In this document: positions 33,996-42,952 of the stretch, piece after piece
Layout: the number at the start of each line of letters is the position of its first letter
Numbering within the stretch: the stretch's first letter is position 1
Origin: Clostridiales bacterium 1_7_47FAA
GTDB taxonomy: Bacteria > Bacillota > Clostridia > Lachnospirales > Lachnospiraceae
Assembly: GCA_000155435.1 (NCBI GenBank)
Contig: DS990261.1
Span: 522,711-586,710 of the forward strand
Reading direction: 5' to 3'
DNA: 64,000 nt
Program-made: the position numbers and the translations under genes
The notes under the pieces: model-generated
What the model was told of the DNA's origin: nothing
Database searches by the model: none
Seen by the model: the letters and a program-made list of their open reading frames with translations, nothing else

Positions 33996-35165
33996 ATGAA
34001 GTCAGAGCTGTGGCGGAGAGTGGATGTTCAGGTATCGTTATTTACAGCGGTCATTGTGGCCATTCTTTCCTATTCTATTTTTATGGTTCAGTACAGGATT
34101 ACATATAGCGATATGCTCCGCAGCCTGAACGACCAGGTGGAACACATCTATTCCTATATCGGAGAGAGGATGGACACGGATACATTTAAGCACGTGTCCG
34201 TTCCGGGGGATGTGCAGAAGGAGAGTTACCAGAGGATGCATGACTGTTTCCGGCGGGTAAAGGAGATTACAGGCGTCATGTACCTGTACACGGCCAAGAT
34301 GAACGGCAATGGGGAATTCGTCTATGTGGTGGACTGCCTGGAACCAAAGGATGCGGATTTCAGGTATCCGGGCGATCTGATTGAGCGGGAAATCTATCCG
34401 GACATGCAGCGGGCCTTGAATGGCGAACGTGTACTGCCGGATAAGATAAAGAAGACGGACTGGGGGAAAATCTTCATCACATACCTTCCGATTTATGAGG
34501 GGAAGGAGATAATCGGCGTGGTCGGGATTGAATTCCGGGCAGACCACCAGTACCAGGTATACCAGAACCTGCGGAGGGTGCTGCCTGTATTCATCCTGTT
34601 GTTCAGCCTGATGGCCAGCCTGGTGTCCAGGTACCTGTTCCGGCGCATATCCAATCCTTTTTATAAGGATATGTCCAACATGGACTACCTGACCCGGCTC
34701 AAGAACCGGAATGCTTACCAGCTGGATGTGAAGAACCGGATTGCGGCTAAGAAGGAAAAGGACACGGGTTTCATCCTCATTGACCTGAACAGCCTGAAGC
34801 ATATTAATGATACCATGGGGCATGAGACAGGGGACAGATACATCACCTGCATATCCCAGGCATATCTGAACATGGGGCCGGAAGATGGAATCATGTACCG
34901 CATTGGCGGGGATGAATTCGTGGTGGTGATGCCGGGAGCCAGTGAGGAGAAGATAGGGAGTTTTGTCAGCAGGCTGGAGTCGGAGTTTGAAAAAATGGTT
35001 TTCATGCCGGGACTTACATTTGCCTGGGGAGCAGCCATTTATGACGCGGAAACGGATGCCGACCTGTTCAGCACCTGCCGCAGGGCGGATAAGAACATGT
35101 ACATGAAGAAGCAGAAGTTTTATGAAGATAGGAAGAAGCGGGAGGACGGGGATGGGACTGTTTGA
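33996..35165 (+). CDS. Membrane diguanylate cyclase (GGDEF)
   Basis: A 389-residue protein with a membrane helix near residues 13-32, an extracellular sensor region of about 150 residues, a second helix (LPVFILLFSLMASLVSRYLF) and a GGDEF domain. The active-site loop is intact (IGGDEF near residue 303), as are the substrate-binding DLNSLKHINDTMGHETGD block and the ADKNMYMKK end, so it should make cyclic di-GMP. The frame is open from a TTG at 33948, but AAAGGAG before ATG 33996 fits better. A small gene overlaps its last 14 bases. The trigger is unknown. Confidence 0.9.
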   Translation: MKSELWRRVDVQVSLFTAVIVAILSYSIFMVQYRITYSDMLRSLNDQVEHIYSYIGERMDTDTFKHVSVPGDVQKESYQRMHDCFRRVKEITGVMYLYTAKMNGNGEFVYVVDCLEPKDADFRYPGDLIEREIYPDMQRALNGERVLPDKIKKTDWGKIFITYLPIYEGKEIIGVVGIEFRADHQYQVYQNLRRVLPVFILLFSLMASLVSRYLFRRISNPFYKDMSNMDYLTRLKNRNAYQLDVKNRIAAKKEKDTGFILIDLNSLKHINDTMGHETGDRYITCISQAYLNMGPEDGIMYRIGGDEFVVVMPGASEEKIGSFVSRLESEFEKMVFMPGLTFAWGAAIYDAETDADLFSTCRRADKNMYMKKQKFYEDRKKREDGDGTV

Positions 35166-35319
35166 CAAGCACATGGTGGTGCCTGCGTATAGGGAAGAAC
35201 TTGAGTATAAGCTGGAATACGGCATGGAAACCCTGGATAAACGGTTCTGTGACAGCGTCCTGCCCATGATACTGGATATCCAAAGGCCCAATTACCGTAA
35301 GGATTTCAGGGCAGAATAA
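35152..35319 (+). CDS. Small overlapping ORF, 55 aa, unknown
   Basis: Starts MGLFDKHMVVPAYREELEY, charged and soluble, with no family I recognise. GGAGG lies six bases before ATG 35152, stronger than many true sites here, and the gene overlaps the diguanylate cyclase stop by 14 bases, which suggests translational coupling. It ends 11 bp before the convergent response regulator. Its strong start site is the main evidence that it is real. Confidence 0.5.
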   Translation: MGLFDKHMVVPAYREELEYKLEYGMETLDKRFCDSVLPMILDIQRPNYRKDFRAE

Positions 35320-35330
35320 AGAGTATCCGC

Positions 35331-36125
35331 CTATTCGGGGGGCCCGCCCTCCACGAACCTTACGGGGGAGCAGCCCACGTATTTCTTAAATACCTTGATA
35401 AAATACTTATAATCGGAAAATCCCACAAGGTCTGCGATTTCGTAGACCTTGTATTTATTTTCCTTCAAAAGCTCCACGGCCTTCTGCATCCGGTAGCGGT
35501 TAAGGAAATCATTGAAGGTATAGCCGGTATCGCTTTTAAACTTGGAGTTGAGATAGGTGCAGGACATGCCGCACTGTTCGCTGACATCGGTGAGGGAAAC
35601 CCGGGAGGAGTAGTGTTGTCTTATGTAATCCATCATGAATTCCACGTACCGGTTCCCTTCCTTTATTTCATCCAAGGAGATTCCGTCCAGTATGCCCAGC
35701 TTTTTCTTTTCCATATCAATCTGTTTCATATCGTCCCGCAGCCTGGCCGCGGCCTTCTGCTTCCTGGTAATCTTATCCAGGGCATCGTACAGTTCGTTAA
35801 AATTAACCGGTTTCAGCAGGTATTCCGTTACCCCAAGCCCAATGGCCTTCCTGGCATATTCGAACTCGCTGTAACCGGAAACAATGATGGCGTCATATCC
35901 GTATTCCGATATGCTTTCCTCCAGCATGGCAAGGCCGTCCTTAACCGGCATGTTGATATCCACAATCACGATGTCCGGCCGGTGCTCCCTGATTTTCTCA
36001 AGTCCGTCCTGGCCGTCCACTGCCTCGCCCGCTACCACGCAATCCGCCTCCTGCCAGTCCACCATGAACATCAGGCCTTTGCGTATGATATCTTCGTCTT
36101 CCACAATCAGGACTTTATACATCAT
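35331..36125 (-). CDS. Response regulator, receiver plus AraC-type HTH (right module)
   Basis: A 264-residue YesN-like regulator, parallel to the one at 30824. Acidic pocket EDED (9-12), phosphoacceptor D56 (VIVDINMP), K105 (LLKPVN) and a two-part AraC DNA-binding end (VSEQCGMSCTYLNSKFK and IADLVGFSDYKYFIKVFKKY). Its ATG overlaps the kinase stop (ATGA), so the two are coupled. Probable target: the binding-protein/transporter operon at 42064-37956. Confidence 0.9.
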   Translation of the reverse strand: MMYKVLIVEDEDIIRKGLMFMVDWQEADCVVAGEAVDGQDGLEKIREHRPDIVIVDINMPVKDGLAMLEESISEYGYDAIIVSGYSEFEYARKAIGLGVTEYLLKPVNFNELYDALDKITRKQKAAARLRDDMKQIDMEKKKLGILDGISLDEIKEGNRYVEFMMDYIRQHYSSRVSLTDVSEQCGMSCTYLNSKFKSDTGYTFNDFLNRYRMQKAVELLKENKYKVYEIADLVGFSDYKYFIKVFKKYVGCSPVRFVEGGPPE

Positions 36126-37843
36126 GCTTCCTCCATATCTGCCGGAAGGGTAACAATTACCCTGGTCCCATTGCCCGGGCTGCTCTCGATGGTCATGCCG
36201 GACTCAGGTCCGTAGAGAAGCCTGACCACCCGGTGGGAATTATAAAGGCCAATGTGCTCCCTGTACACGTCCTCCTGTTCCAGCCCTTTCCTCAGTTCCT
36301 TTAGTTTGTCTTCGCTGATTCCGCTGCCGTTGTCCTCCACGCACAGGTTCAGCTGGCCGTTTTCCTTCCATGCGCTGATGTTGATTGCAATGGAATGTAT
36401 GTTCTTCATGCCATGGACCAGGGAATTTTCCACCACTGGCTGCAGCAGGAGCTTTGGGATCTTACAGCCCATCAGCTCTTCCGGGATGTCTATATGATAG
36501 TTCAGCCTCCGGTTATAACGCATTTTCTGAAGCAGCAGATAATCGTTGATATATTCAATATCTGTCTGTAACGGTACAATGGTGCTTCCGTAATAAATGC
36601 TGTAGCGCATCAGGTTAGCGAAGGCCATCACCATATCTGACGCCTTGGCGGTATCAATGGCTATCTCATAGCGGAGGGTTTCCAGCACATTGAAAATGAA
36701 ATGCGGGTTAAACTGTTCCTCCAGCTGCTTAATCTCCATGATCCGCTTGCGCTCCGTCAGTTCGCTGTTATGCAGCATCAGTTCCTCCCGCTGGGTCACC
36801 ATGTTGCAGAAGGCGTCCCCCAGCACCTTGAATTCATCAAACACCTGCCCCTGAAGCTTATAGTCCATGTTCCCACGGCCCATCTCCGCCACGGCGTGCT
36901 GCAGTTCGTCAATGGCTTCCAGGTTCTTTCCTGCAATCCGCAGCGAGAGGGGCGTGATCATGATCAGCATCAGAACGCCCACGATGAGGAGGAAGATCAT
37001 GCCGTAAGAGACAAGGGTGCGCTGGAACTCCATGGACACCAGGGTATAGAGGACCAGGGTGCTCTCGGGCAGCAGTTCCTTCTGTACGTGGTAATGCTTT
37101 CCGTTCACCTTGACCACGTTCCCCTTCTGCCACTCCATCCTGTACTTTCCCGCAGGATACTTCTCCATGGGGTCGGCACTCTGTCTTCCGATGGAAAATA
37201 TAAGGTTATCGTACCGGTCCGTGAGGATGACGTCATCCAGCGGATAATCCCGGACAGCCGCGTAAATCTGCTCATCCGACAGGTCAAAGAAAAGATATCC
37301 ATACACCCGGTCCGGCCCGGACACTGCCCGTGCCAGCGCCAGGTCGCCAGCCTGTCCGTGGGCATAATTGAGCCTGCTGGGCATTGTGAAGATCTTATCC
37401 GGCTCCGCGGCCATTTTCTCAAACATGCTATGGAACACGGCGCTGTTAAGGAAAATTTCCCGGTTCCCCTCAAACAGGTTGGAGCTGACAATCTCCCCGC
37501 CGCTGTCCGTCAGCACGAAGCTGCACCGTATGGACTGTGCGTTGGAAAAGTCATACAGCAGACGGTTTACCTCGGTAACCCGCCCGCTGTCCCTGCCTTT
37601 TAAAGCCTCTAAAATCCTGTCATCCGACCCGAACCGCAAAAGACCGTCCTCATAAGCCCTGACCTGCTTATCAAGGACCGCCCCCAGCCGGGCATTGTTC
37701 TTCCTGTTCCCGCCTGCGCTGATTAACTGCACATTGATGAACAGGAACAGTCCCACCAGCACAAAGAGCAGGGCAATGATGGAAAATGCAAACCTGAGGA
37801 AAGACCTCTTGATATAATCCCTGTATTGGTTGCTTCCTGCCAT
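36122..37843 (-). CDS. Sensor histidine kinase, YesM-type (right module)
   Basis: A 573-residue kinase with a membrane helix at residues 16-38, an extracellular sensor of about 230 residues, a second helix (TLVSYGMIFLLIVGVLMLIMI), HAMP and the His_kinase motif EQFNPHFIFN. The HATPase motifs are VENSLVHGM, DNGSGISE and GLYNSHRVV. GGGGAGGGG supports ATG 37843 over the open-frame start 37858. It lies 112 bp after the permease stop, with its own extended -10 promoter, so it can be expressed apart from the transporter. Unlike the left module there is no extra binding lipoprotein beside it. Confidence 0.9.
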   Translation of the reverse strand: MAGSNQYRDYIKRSFLRFAFSIIALLFVLVGLFLFINVQLISAGGNRKNNARLGAVLDKQVRAYEDGLLRFGSDDRILEALKGRDSGRVTEVNRLLYDFSNAQSIRCSFVLTDSGGEIVSSNLFEGNREIFLNSAVFHSMFEKMAAEPDKIFTMPSRLNYAHGQAGDLALARAVSGPDRVYGYLFFDLSDEQIYAAVRDYPLDDVILTDRYDNLIFSIGRQSADPMEKYPAGKYRMEWQKGNVVKVNGKHYHVQKELLPESTLVLYTLVSMEFQRTLVSYGMIFLLIVGVLMLIMITPLSLRIAGKNLEAIDELQHAVAEMGRGNMDYKLQGQVFDEFKVLGDAFCNMVTQREELMLHNSELTERKRIMEIKQLEEQFNPHFIFNVLETLRYEIAIDTAKASDMVMAFANLMRYSIYYGSTIVPLQTDIEYINDYLLLQKMRYNRRLNYHIDIPEELMGCKIPKLLLQPVVENSLVHGMKNIHSIAINISAWKENGQLNLCVEDNGSGISEDKLKELRKGLEQEDVYREHIGLYNSHRVVRLLYGPESGMTIESSPGNGTRVIVTLPADMEEA

Positions 37844-37875
37844 GAGGCCCCTCCCCATAATGAATGATTGTTTTC

Positions 37876-37910
37876 AATGTGGACCCATATCTGTCCACAT
37901 TCAGATTATA
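37876..37910 (-). promoter_or_regulatory. Extended -10 promoter with inverted repeat before the right kinase
   Basis: On the minus strand TGATATAAT (TATAAT at plus 37905-37910) is an extended -10. Directly downstream, over the likely start point, AATGTGGAC and GTCCACATT (plus 37876-37884 and 37893-37901) form a perfect 9-bp inverted repeat, a possible operator or 5' hairpin. Confidence 0.45.
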
Positions 37911-37955
37911 TCATACTTCCGGCAGTCCTTCAGCCATAATAAGCCATATGATGGT

Positions 37956-39620
37956 TTAAATGCTGATATCGTTGCTTCCCGTCACCTTAAAGAATACCAA
38001 CAGGGAAACAATGCTGGTCAGGGTCAGTATGGTGGAATAAGCTGCCGCGTTGCCGAAGTTACTGCGGATGACCTCTGCGTAGATGGCCACGGTCAGTGTC
38101 TGGGTCTTGCTGGTATAAAGGATGATGGAGGAACTAAGTTCGCTGATCAGGGTAATCCAGCTCATGATGGCCCCTGAGAGCACGCCTGACATCATCATGG
38201 GTACCGTCACCTTGACAAAGGATTTAGTCTCCGTACATCCAAGGCTTATGGCGGCTTCCTCCACACTGGGGCTGATCTGTCCGATGATGGCCGTGCTGGA
38301 ACGGATGGTGTAGGGCATCCTGCGTATGGACAGGGAAATGATGATGATGACTGCGGTACCGCTGAGCAGCATGGGCTTGTTGTTAAATGCATACAGGAAG
38401 GAGATACCGAGCACGGAACCGGGGATGATGTATGGGAACATGGTAACCGTATCCAGTATGCCTGTGAGGAAGGATTTCTTCCTGACCGTAAGATAGGAAA
38501 TCAGGATCCCAAGGACCACCACAATGGCAATGGCGCACAGACCGAACAGGTAGGTGTTGAAAATCGCGCTGTTGTTATTTTTGGAAAACAGCGTGTTCCT
38601 GTAATTTTCCAGTGAAAAGCCCCCTGTGTACACCGTACCACCGCCCGTTGCCAGGAAGGAGGTGATGATGACCGTTATCTGCGGCAGGATGGCAATCAGC
38701 ACCACTGCGTAGACAAACAGGTGGGACAGGATGTTCCTGGCGCCGGTGCATTTCTCTGCTTCCATGGGTTTCAGGGCTGTCATGGAATAGGTGAAACGGT
38801 TGCCAAGATAGCGCTGGAGGAAAAAGAGCACCAGGGTGATGGCAATGACAATGACGCAGAGCGCTGCTGCAAAATGGTCGTCCGTGCTGACCTCGCCCAT
38901 GAACTGGCTGTATATCAGTACCGGGAATGTCTTGTAGCCCTCGCCGATGAGCATGGGGGTGCCGAAGTCGGAGAACACCCTCATGAATACCAGCAGGGAG
39001 CTGGCAAGCATGGTGGGCATTACCAGGGGGACGATGATCTGCATCACCCGCTGGAATGCGGTGCAGCCCAGGCTTTCCGCTGCCTCGTTCAGGGAATTGT
39101 CCAGGTTCTTAAGCGCGCCAGAGATATACATGTAAACCAGCGGGAAGGACTGGAGGGAGAATACAAGCACAATGCCTGCAAACCCGTAGATGCCTCCCAG
39201 CTTCACATGGAACAGCCCGTTGAGGATTTTGGTGAAGAAGCCGTTCCTGCCCAGCAACTGGATCCATGCGTAGGCGCCGATGAAGGGCGGTGAGAGATAG
39301 GAAATGACAATCAGTATGTTTAAGTACTTGCTGCCCTTAATCTGTACGCTGCGCAGCACATAAGCCATTACCAGGCCCAGGAAGGCAGCCACCACAGTGG
39401 ACACGATGGTCACCTTAAAGCTGTTGACCAGGGTGCTCCAGTAATATTTCCTTGCAAAGAATTTGGTGAAATAAGCAAAACTCAGCTGCCCGTCCTCGGA
39501 CAGTACGCTTTTATAAAGCACCAGGACCAGGGGATAGACCACGAAGAGAATGAATAAGGCCAGGATTCCCAGTGCCATGACAATCCATATATTGAGTTTT
39601 TTCTCTCCTGCATATCTCAT
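37956..39620 (-). CDS. Iron-type ABC importer, fused two-domain permease (right module)
   Basis: A 554-residue FbpB-like permease with two BPD_transp_1 domains. EAA loops are NEAAESLGCTAFQRVMQIIV and EEAAISLGCTETKSFVKVTV. The ATG overlaps the ATPase stop (ATGA); AGGAGGG precedes it. Gene order here is binding protein, ATPase, permease, whereas the left module has binding protein, permease, ATPase, so the modules are related but not a simple recent inverted duplication. Confidence 0.9.
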   Translation of the reverse strand: MRYAGEKKLNIWIVMALGILALFILFVVYPLVLVLYKSVLSEDGQLSFAYFTKFFARKYYWSTLVNSFKVTIVSTVVAAFLGLVMAYVLRSVQIKGSKYLNILIVISYLSPPFIGAYAWIQLLGRNGFFTKILNGLFHVKLGGIYGFAGIVLVFSLQSFPLVYMYISGALKNLDNSLNEAAESLGCTAFQRVMQIIVPLVMPTMLASSLLVFMRVFSDFGTPMLIGEGYKTFPVLIYSQFMGEVSTDDHFAAALCVIVIAITLVLFFLQRYLGNRFTYSMTALKPMEAEKCTGARNILSHLFVYAVVLIAILPQITVIITSFLATGGGTVYTGGFSLENYRNTLFSKNNNSAIFNTYLFGLCAIAIVVVLGILISYLTVRKKSFLTGILDTVTMFPYIIPGSVLGISFLYAFNNKPMLLSGTAVIIIISLSIRRMPYTIRSSTAIIGQISPSVEEAAISLGCTETKSFVKVTVPMMMSGVLSGAIMSWITLISELSSSIILYTSKTQTLTVAIYAEVIRSNFGNAAAYSTILTLTSIVSLLVFFKVTGSNDISI

Positions 39621-40717
39621 GCGTGCTCCCTCCTGACAATAAGGCTCTCAGTGCCTTCCTGGTTAAATACATTGATTTTGGCCGGCTGTACGCCCAGGCG
39701 CACCGGGGTGTGGTCCGGGATGATATCCCAGATATCGGAATTCTGTATGACCTCCATTTCCCTGCCGTCCTCTGTCTCCACAAAATAATGGGTGGTGACC
39801 CCAAGGAATACGCTGCTGCGCACAATGGCCGGTATGCCCTCCTGGCTGTCACGGCTGATGATGAACTCCTCAGGCCGTACCGATACCTTTACGGGCTGGC
39901 CCTGGAAAACCGTGTCATTCAGGTTATCCATGGCAACCGTGTAGTCACCGATCCTGACCCGTGTGCAGCCATCCGACAGGTCGATGGTTCCGTCCATGAT
40001 GTTGGAAAGCCCGATGAAGGTGGATACGAAAAGGTTGGAAGGGCGCTGGTAGATGTTCTTGGGGGTGTCAATCTGCTGGATGACGCCTCCGTTCATTACC
40101 GCGATCCGGTCGGACACAGCCAGCGCCTCCTCCTGGTCATGGGTTACATAGAGGGTGGTAATACCCACCTGCTGCTGGATCCGTTTGATGGCATTGCGCA
40201 TTTCCACACGCAGTTTGGCGTCCAGGTTGGAGAGGGGTTCATCCATGAGAAGCACTTCCGGGTGGATGACAATGGCCCTTGCCAGGGCAACCCGCTGCTG
40301 CTGGCCGCCGGAGAGCTTGGTGGGCATCCTCTTCTTTAAATGGTCTATCTTCACCACCTTCAGGATATCGTCCACCTGGGATTCAATCTGGGCCTGGGGT
40401 ATTTTCCTGTTCTTAAGGCCAAAGGCCACATTGTCACGGACCGACATGTGGGGGAATATGGCGTAATTCTGGAATACCATGCCCATGTTCCTCTTGTTGG
40501 TGGGAATGTCGTTGATTACCTTGCCGTCTATCTTAATCTCGCCGCCCTCAATGGTGTTAAAGCCGATGATCATGCGCAGCAGCGTGGTCTTGCCGCAGCC
40601 GGAGGGGCCTAAAAGGGTGAAGAACTCGCCGGGCCTTACATCTAAGGACAGGCCGTTTATGATGGTATCCTTTCCAAAACGTTTGATTACATTATCAATG
40701 CTGATTGCTACACTCAT
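39617..40717 (-). CDS. Iron-type ABC importer, ATP-binding subunit (right module)
   Basis: A 366-residue PotA/FbpC-like ATPase: Walker A GPSGCGKTTLLRM, Q-loop VFQNYAIFPHMSVRDNV, signature LSGGQQQRVALARAI, Walker B LLMDEPLSNLDAKLR, switch THDQEEALAVSD and a TOBE-like end. The open frame extends to 40924 through a structured intergenic region. GGAGG ten bases before ATG 40717 and the start MSVAISIDNVIKRFG fit the family, so I use it. Confidence 0.92.
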   Translation of the reverse strand: MSVAISIDNVIKRFGKDTIINGLSLDVRPGEFFTLLGPSGCGKTTLLRMIIGFNTIEGGEIKIDGKVINDIPTNKRNMGMVFQNYAIFPHMSVRDNVAFGLKNRKIPQAQIESQVDDILKVVKIDHLKKRMPTKLSGGQQQRVALARAIVIHPEVLLMDEPLSNLDAKLRVEMRNAIKRIQQQVGITTLYVTHDQEEALAVSDRIAVMNGGVIQQIDTPKNIYQRPSNLFVSTFIGLSNIMDGTIDLSDGCTRVRIGDYTVAMDNLNDTVFQGQPVKVSVRPEEFIISRDSQEGIPAIVRSSVFLGVTTHYFVETEDGREMEVIQNSDIWDIIPDHTPVRLGVQPAKINVFNQEGTESLIVRREHA

Positions 40718-40752
40718 ACCTGTAAAACCTCCTTCAATATCCTGTTTTTGGG

Positions 40753-40875
40753 GACAGAAAAGGACTGCCGTATCTGACGGGTACTGCCCGCCGGGGGAGG
40801 CGGCTGGAGCTGTGCGGTCAATCACACGGTTCCAATGCAGGATGATGGTCAGGTGCAGGGCAGTCCTTATTCTGT
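40753..40875 (-). other. Long-range inverted repeat in the binding-protein/ATPase intergenic region
   Basis: ACAGAAAAGGACTGCC (ending 40769) and GGCAGTCCTT-TTCTGT (40859-40875) pair over 16 bp with one bulged base, enclosing 89 nt that hold further short hairpins (a CCGCC/GGCGG stem among them). In the transcript it would form a capped domain between the binding-protein stop and the ATPase start, a usual place for mRNA-protecting or attenuating structures. Confidence 0.6.
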
Positions 40876-40936
40876 TTGGCTGTGCCGGAGCCTTCAGCAT
40901 AGAGGTGACAGGCAGGTCCGGCACATGATGATCTGA

Positions 40937-42064
40937 TTAATCCATGGAAGTCTCCATGTGTTCGCTGAACAGGTTGGTGATTTCGACCTTGTGCTCTGCA
41001 ACCCATCCCTCGTCGTAATTGTCAAACAGTTTAATCTCAGACTGTGGAGTCATATAGTCAGCCAGTGTGGCATCTTTCCTGAGCGGCCGTACGGTCAGGT
41101 TGGAACCCACCGCGTTCTGGATTTTCTCAGAGAGCATGTAATCCACGAACTTCTTGGCGTTCTCAGGATGCTTGCAGCCCTTTAGGATCTGTACGGATTC
41201 CCCGGGGAATATGGCGCCTTCCTTGGGGAATACCACTTCAACAGCAGCGCCTTCCTTTACATAGTTGGCAGCCGGGTCTTCCCAGGTCAGGCCCACCACG
41301 TACTCGCCTTCGGCAACGCCTTTATATACCTGGCTGGAGCTGTTGCACATCTTGCCGTCCAGGTTGGCAATGAACTGGTCCACATAATCCCATGCCTGGT
41401 CTGACAGCGGGTCGCCGTCCTTGCCCATGCCGTAGAGCATGGCCAGCAGTGACTGGAATGCGGAGCTGGAGTTGACCGGGTCGCCGAATGCAATCTTGCC
41501 TTTTAATTCAGGGTTCAGAAGGTCCTCAAAACCGTCAATCTTCATGTCTCCCTTCAAGTCCTTGTTGACAATCATGACAGTGGGGTCGGCAAATGCCGGT
41601 GTGAAATATCCTGTGTTGTTGCGGAATGCCTCCAGCATGTTGCTGTCTTCCGGGGAGACATATTCCATGAACAGGTCCTTGGAAGAGGAAAGCATGGTCT
41701 GGTCGGCAACCCAGAAAATATCGCCCAGTGGATTATCCTTTTCTGATTGTGCCCTTTTTAACAGTTCTCCGGTTCCGGCAACCACGACCTCCACCTTGAT
41801 GCCGGTATCCTTCTCAAACTCAGGAATCACCGCATTGTTTAAAGCCTCGCTTCTGGCTGTGTAGACCACAAGTACCGGTTCCTCCCCGCCGGAATCGGAT
41901 GCCTGGGTACCGGAATCCGCCTGTGTGCCGGAACCGGCCTGGGTAGCGGCTGCTTCTGTCTTGGCAGGTTCTTCCGGTGCCTTTGTCCCGCCTGCGCCGG
42001 AACATCCGGTAGCTGCCAGTGCTGCTGCCATGATACATGCGGTTACTTTCTGGAATTTTCTCAT
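40937..42064 (-). CDS. Solute-binding lipoprotein of an iron-type ABC importer (right module)
   Basis: A 375-residue family 1 binding protein: lipoprotein signal ending AALAATGCSG, then a low-complexity linker (TQAGSGTQADSGTQASDSGG) and the binding domain from VLVVYTARSEALNNAVIPEFE. Relatives bind Fe3+ and similar ligands; the ligand here is not shown by sequence. GGGAGGAG precedes the ATG. First gene of the right module; a folded region separates it from the ATPase gene, which should give more binding protein than transporter. Confidence 0.9.
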   Translation of the reverse strand: MRKFQKVTACIMAAALAATGCSGAGGTKAPEEPAKTEAAATQAGSGTQADSGTQASDSGGEEPVLVVYTARSEALNNAVIPEFEKDTGIKVEVVVAGTGELLKRAQSEKDNPLGDIFWVADQTMLSSSKDLFMEYVSPEDSNMLEAFRNNTGYFTPAFADPTVMIVNKDLKGDMKIDGFEDLLNPELKGKIAFGDPVNSSSAFQSLLAMLYGMGKDGDPLSDQAWDYVDQFIANLDGKMCNSSSQVYKGVAEGEYVVGLTWEDPAANYVKEGAAVEVVFPKEGAIFPGESVQILKGCKHPENAKKFVDYMLSEKIQNAVGSNLTVRPLRKDATLADYMTPQSEIKLFDNYDEGWVAEHKVEITNLFSEHMETSMD

Positions 42065-42167
42065 TCTGAATCGCTCCTCCCTTATGTGTTGATTTACATT
42101 TGTTCCTATAAGTCAATTCTATCATCCGGCCATGGAAAGTAAATCCGACAATCCTACAAAAAGGTGG

Positions 42168-42217
42168 AAAATAAACAACAGACAGCCAGAAATGAGAGAT
42201 AATTTCCAGACTGTCTG
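42168..42217 (-). terminator. Terminator of the XRE gene on the minus strand
   Basis: CAGACAGCCAGAAAT (42179-42193) faces ATTTCCAGACTGTCTG (42202-42217), an imperfect stem of about 15 bp. On the minus strand it is followed by TTGTTTATTTT. Confidence 0.65.
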
Positions 42218-42265
42218 CGGATATGGCTGAATGCTTAGTGATTTTTATCTGCCGGATGCACTTGT

Positions 42266-42796
42266 CTACTTGTTTTTCTTGCTGTCCTTGCTTTTCTTGC
42301 CTTCCTTGCCCTCTTTGGTGGATTTCTTATCGCCTTTTTTGGATTTCCCGGCTTTCTTGGACTTTTCGCCCTTGGCGGATTCGGACTTTTTCGCCTTGGC
42401 TGGGGATTCACCGGTCCTGGCCTGGCTGGCTGCCGGGATGGAGGCATCTGTTGGGATAGAGGCGTCTGTTGGGATAGGGCCGTCTATTGGGATGGAGCCG
42501 TCTGTCGGGATGGAGCCGTCCGTAAAGATGGAGCCATCCGGTGAAGGTGCGCCGGATGAAGCAGGGGCCATGCTGTCAGAGGCATCCCCGGGGCCTCCCT
42601 CCGGAATGTACTCTATGATGTCGCAGATGTCGCAGCCCAGGATGGTGCACAGGGTATCAAGAGTGTGGGTGGATACGTGCATGTTCTTCTTCAGGCGGCC
42701 AATCTGTCCGGCACTGAAATTGTGCCGTTTAATCAGCCTGTACTGGGTCATGCCGCGGGCTTCCATGGTGACCCATAAGCGGTCATAGCGGATCAT
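42266..42796 (-). CDS. XRE/Cro-type regulator with a repetitive, lysine-rich tail
   Basis: The first 68 residues are a HTH_26-type Cro/C1 domain (MTQYRLIKRHNFSAGQIGRLKKN, then TLDTLCTILGCDICDIIEY), complete on its own. The following 108 residues are low complexity: six hexads of the type TDGSIP (about residues 86-122) and then a very basic end of KK, KS and KG runs. The tail cannot fold as a known domain; it may bind nucleic acid or an acidic surface. GAGGAGGAAA precedes the ATG. A terminator follows. No target gene is obvious. Confidence 0.8.
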   Translation of the reverse strand: MIRYDRLWVTMEARGMTQYRLIKRHNFSAGQIGRLKKNMHVSTHTLDTLCTILGCDICDIIEYIPEGGPGDASDSMAPASSGAPSPDGSIFTDGSIPTDGSIPIDGPIPTDASIPTDASIPAASQARTGESPAKAKKSESAKGEKSKKAGKSKKGDKKSTKEGKEGKKSKDSKKNK

Positions 42797-42952
42797 AGGG
42801 TTTCCTCCTCTTTATGTGGTTATTATCAATAACTGGATTATAACATGTAGGCCATGCAAATACAAGGATGATTGGTAAAAATGGGAATAAAAGAGAGGTT
42901 TTTGGGCATAGTTAGGAGTGAACAAAGAGTTATAGCTGAAGGAGGATTTTAT

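Noticed and set aside
34038-35291. 417-codon minus-strand frame over the diguanylate cyclase
   Set aside because: It lacks a ribosome site and family features, and the plus strand codes an intact GGDEF protein.
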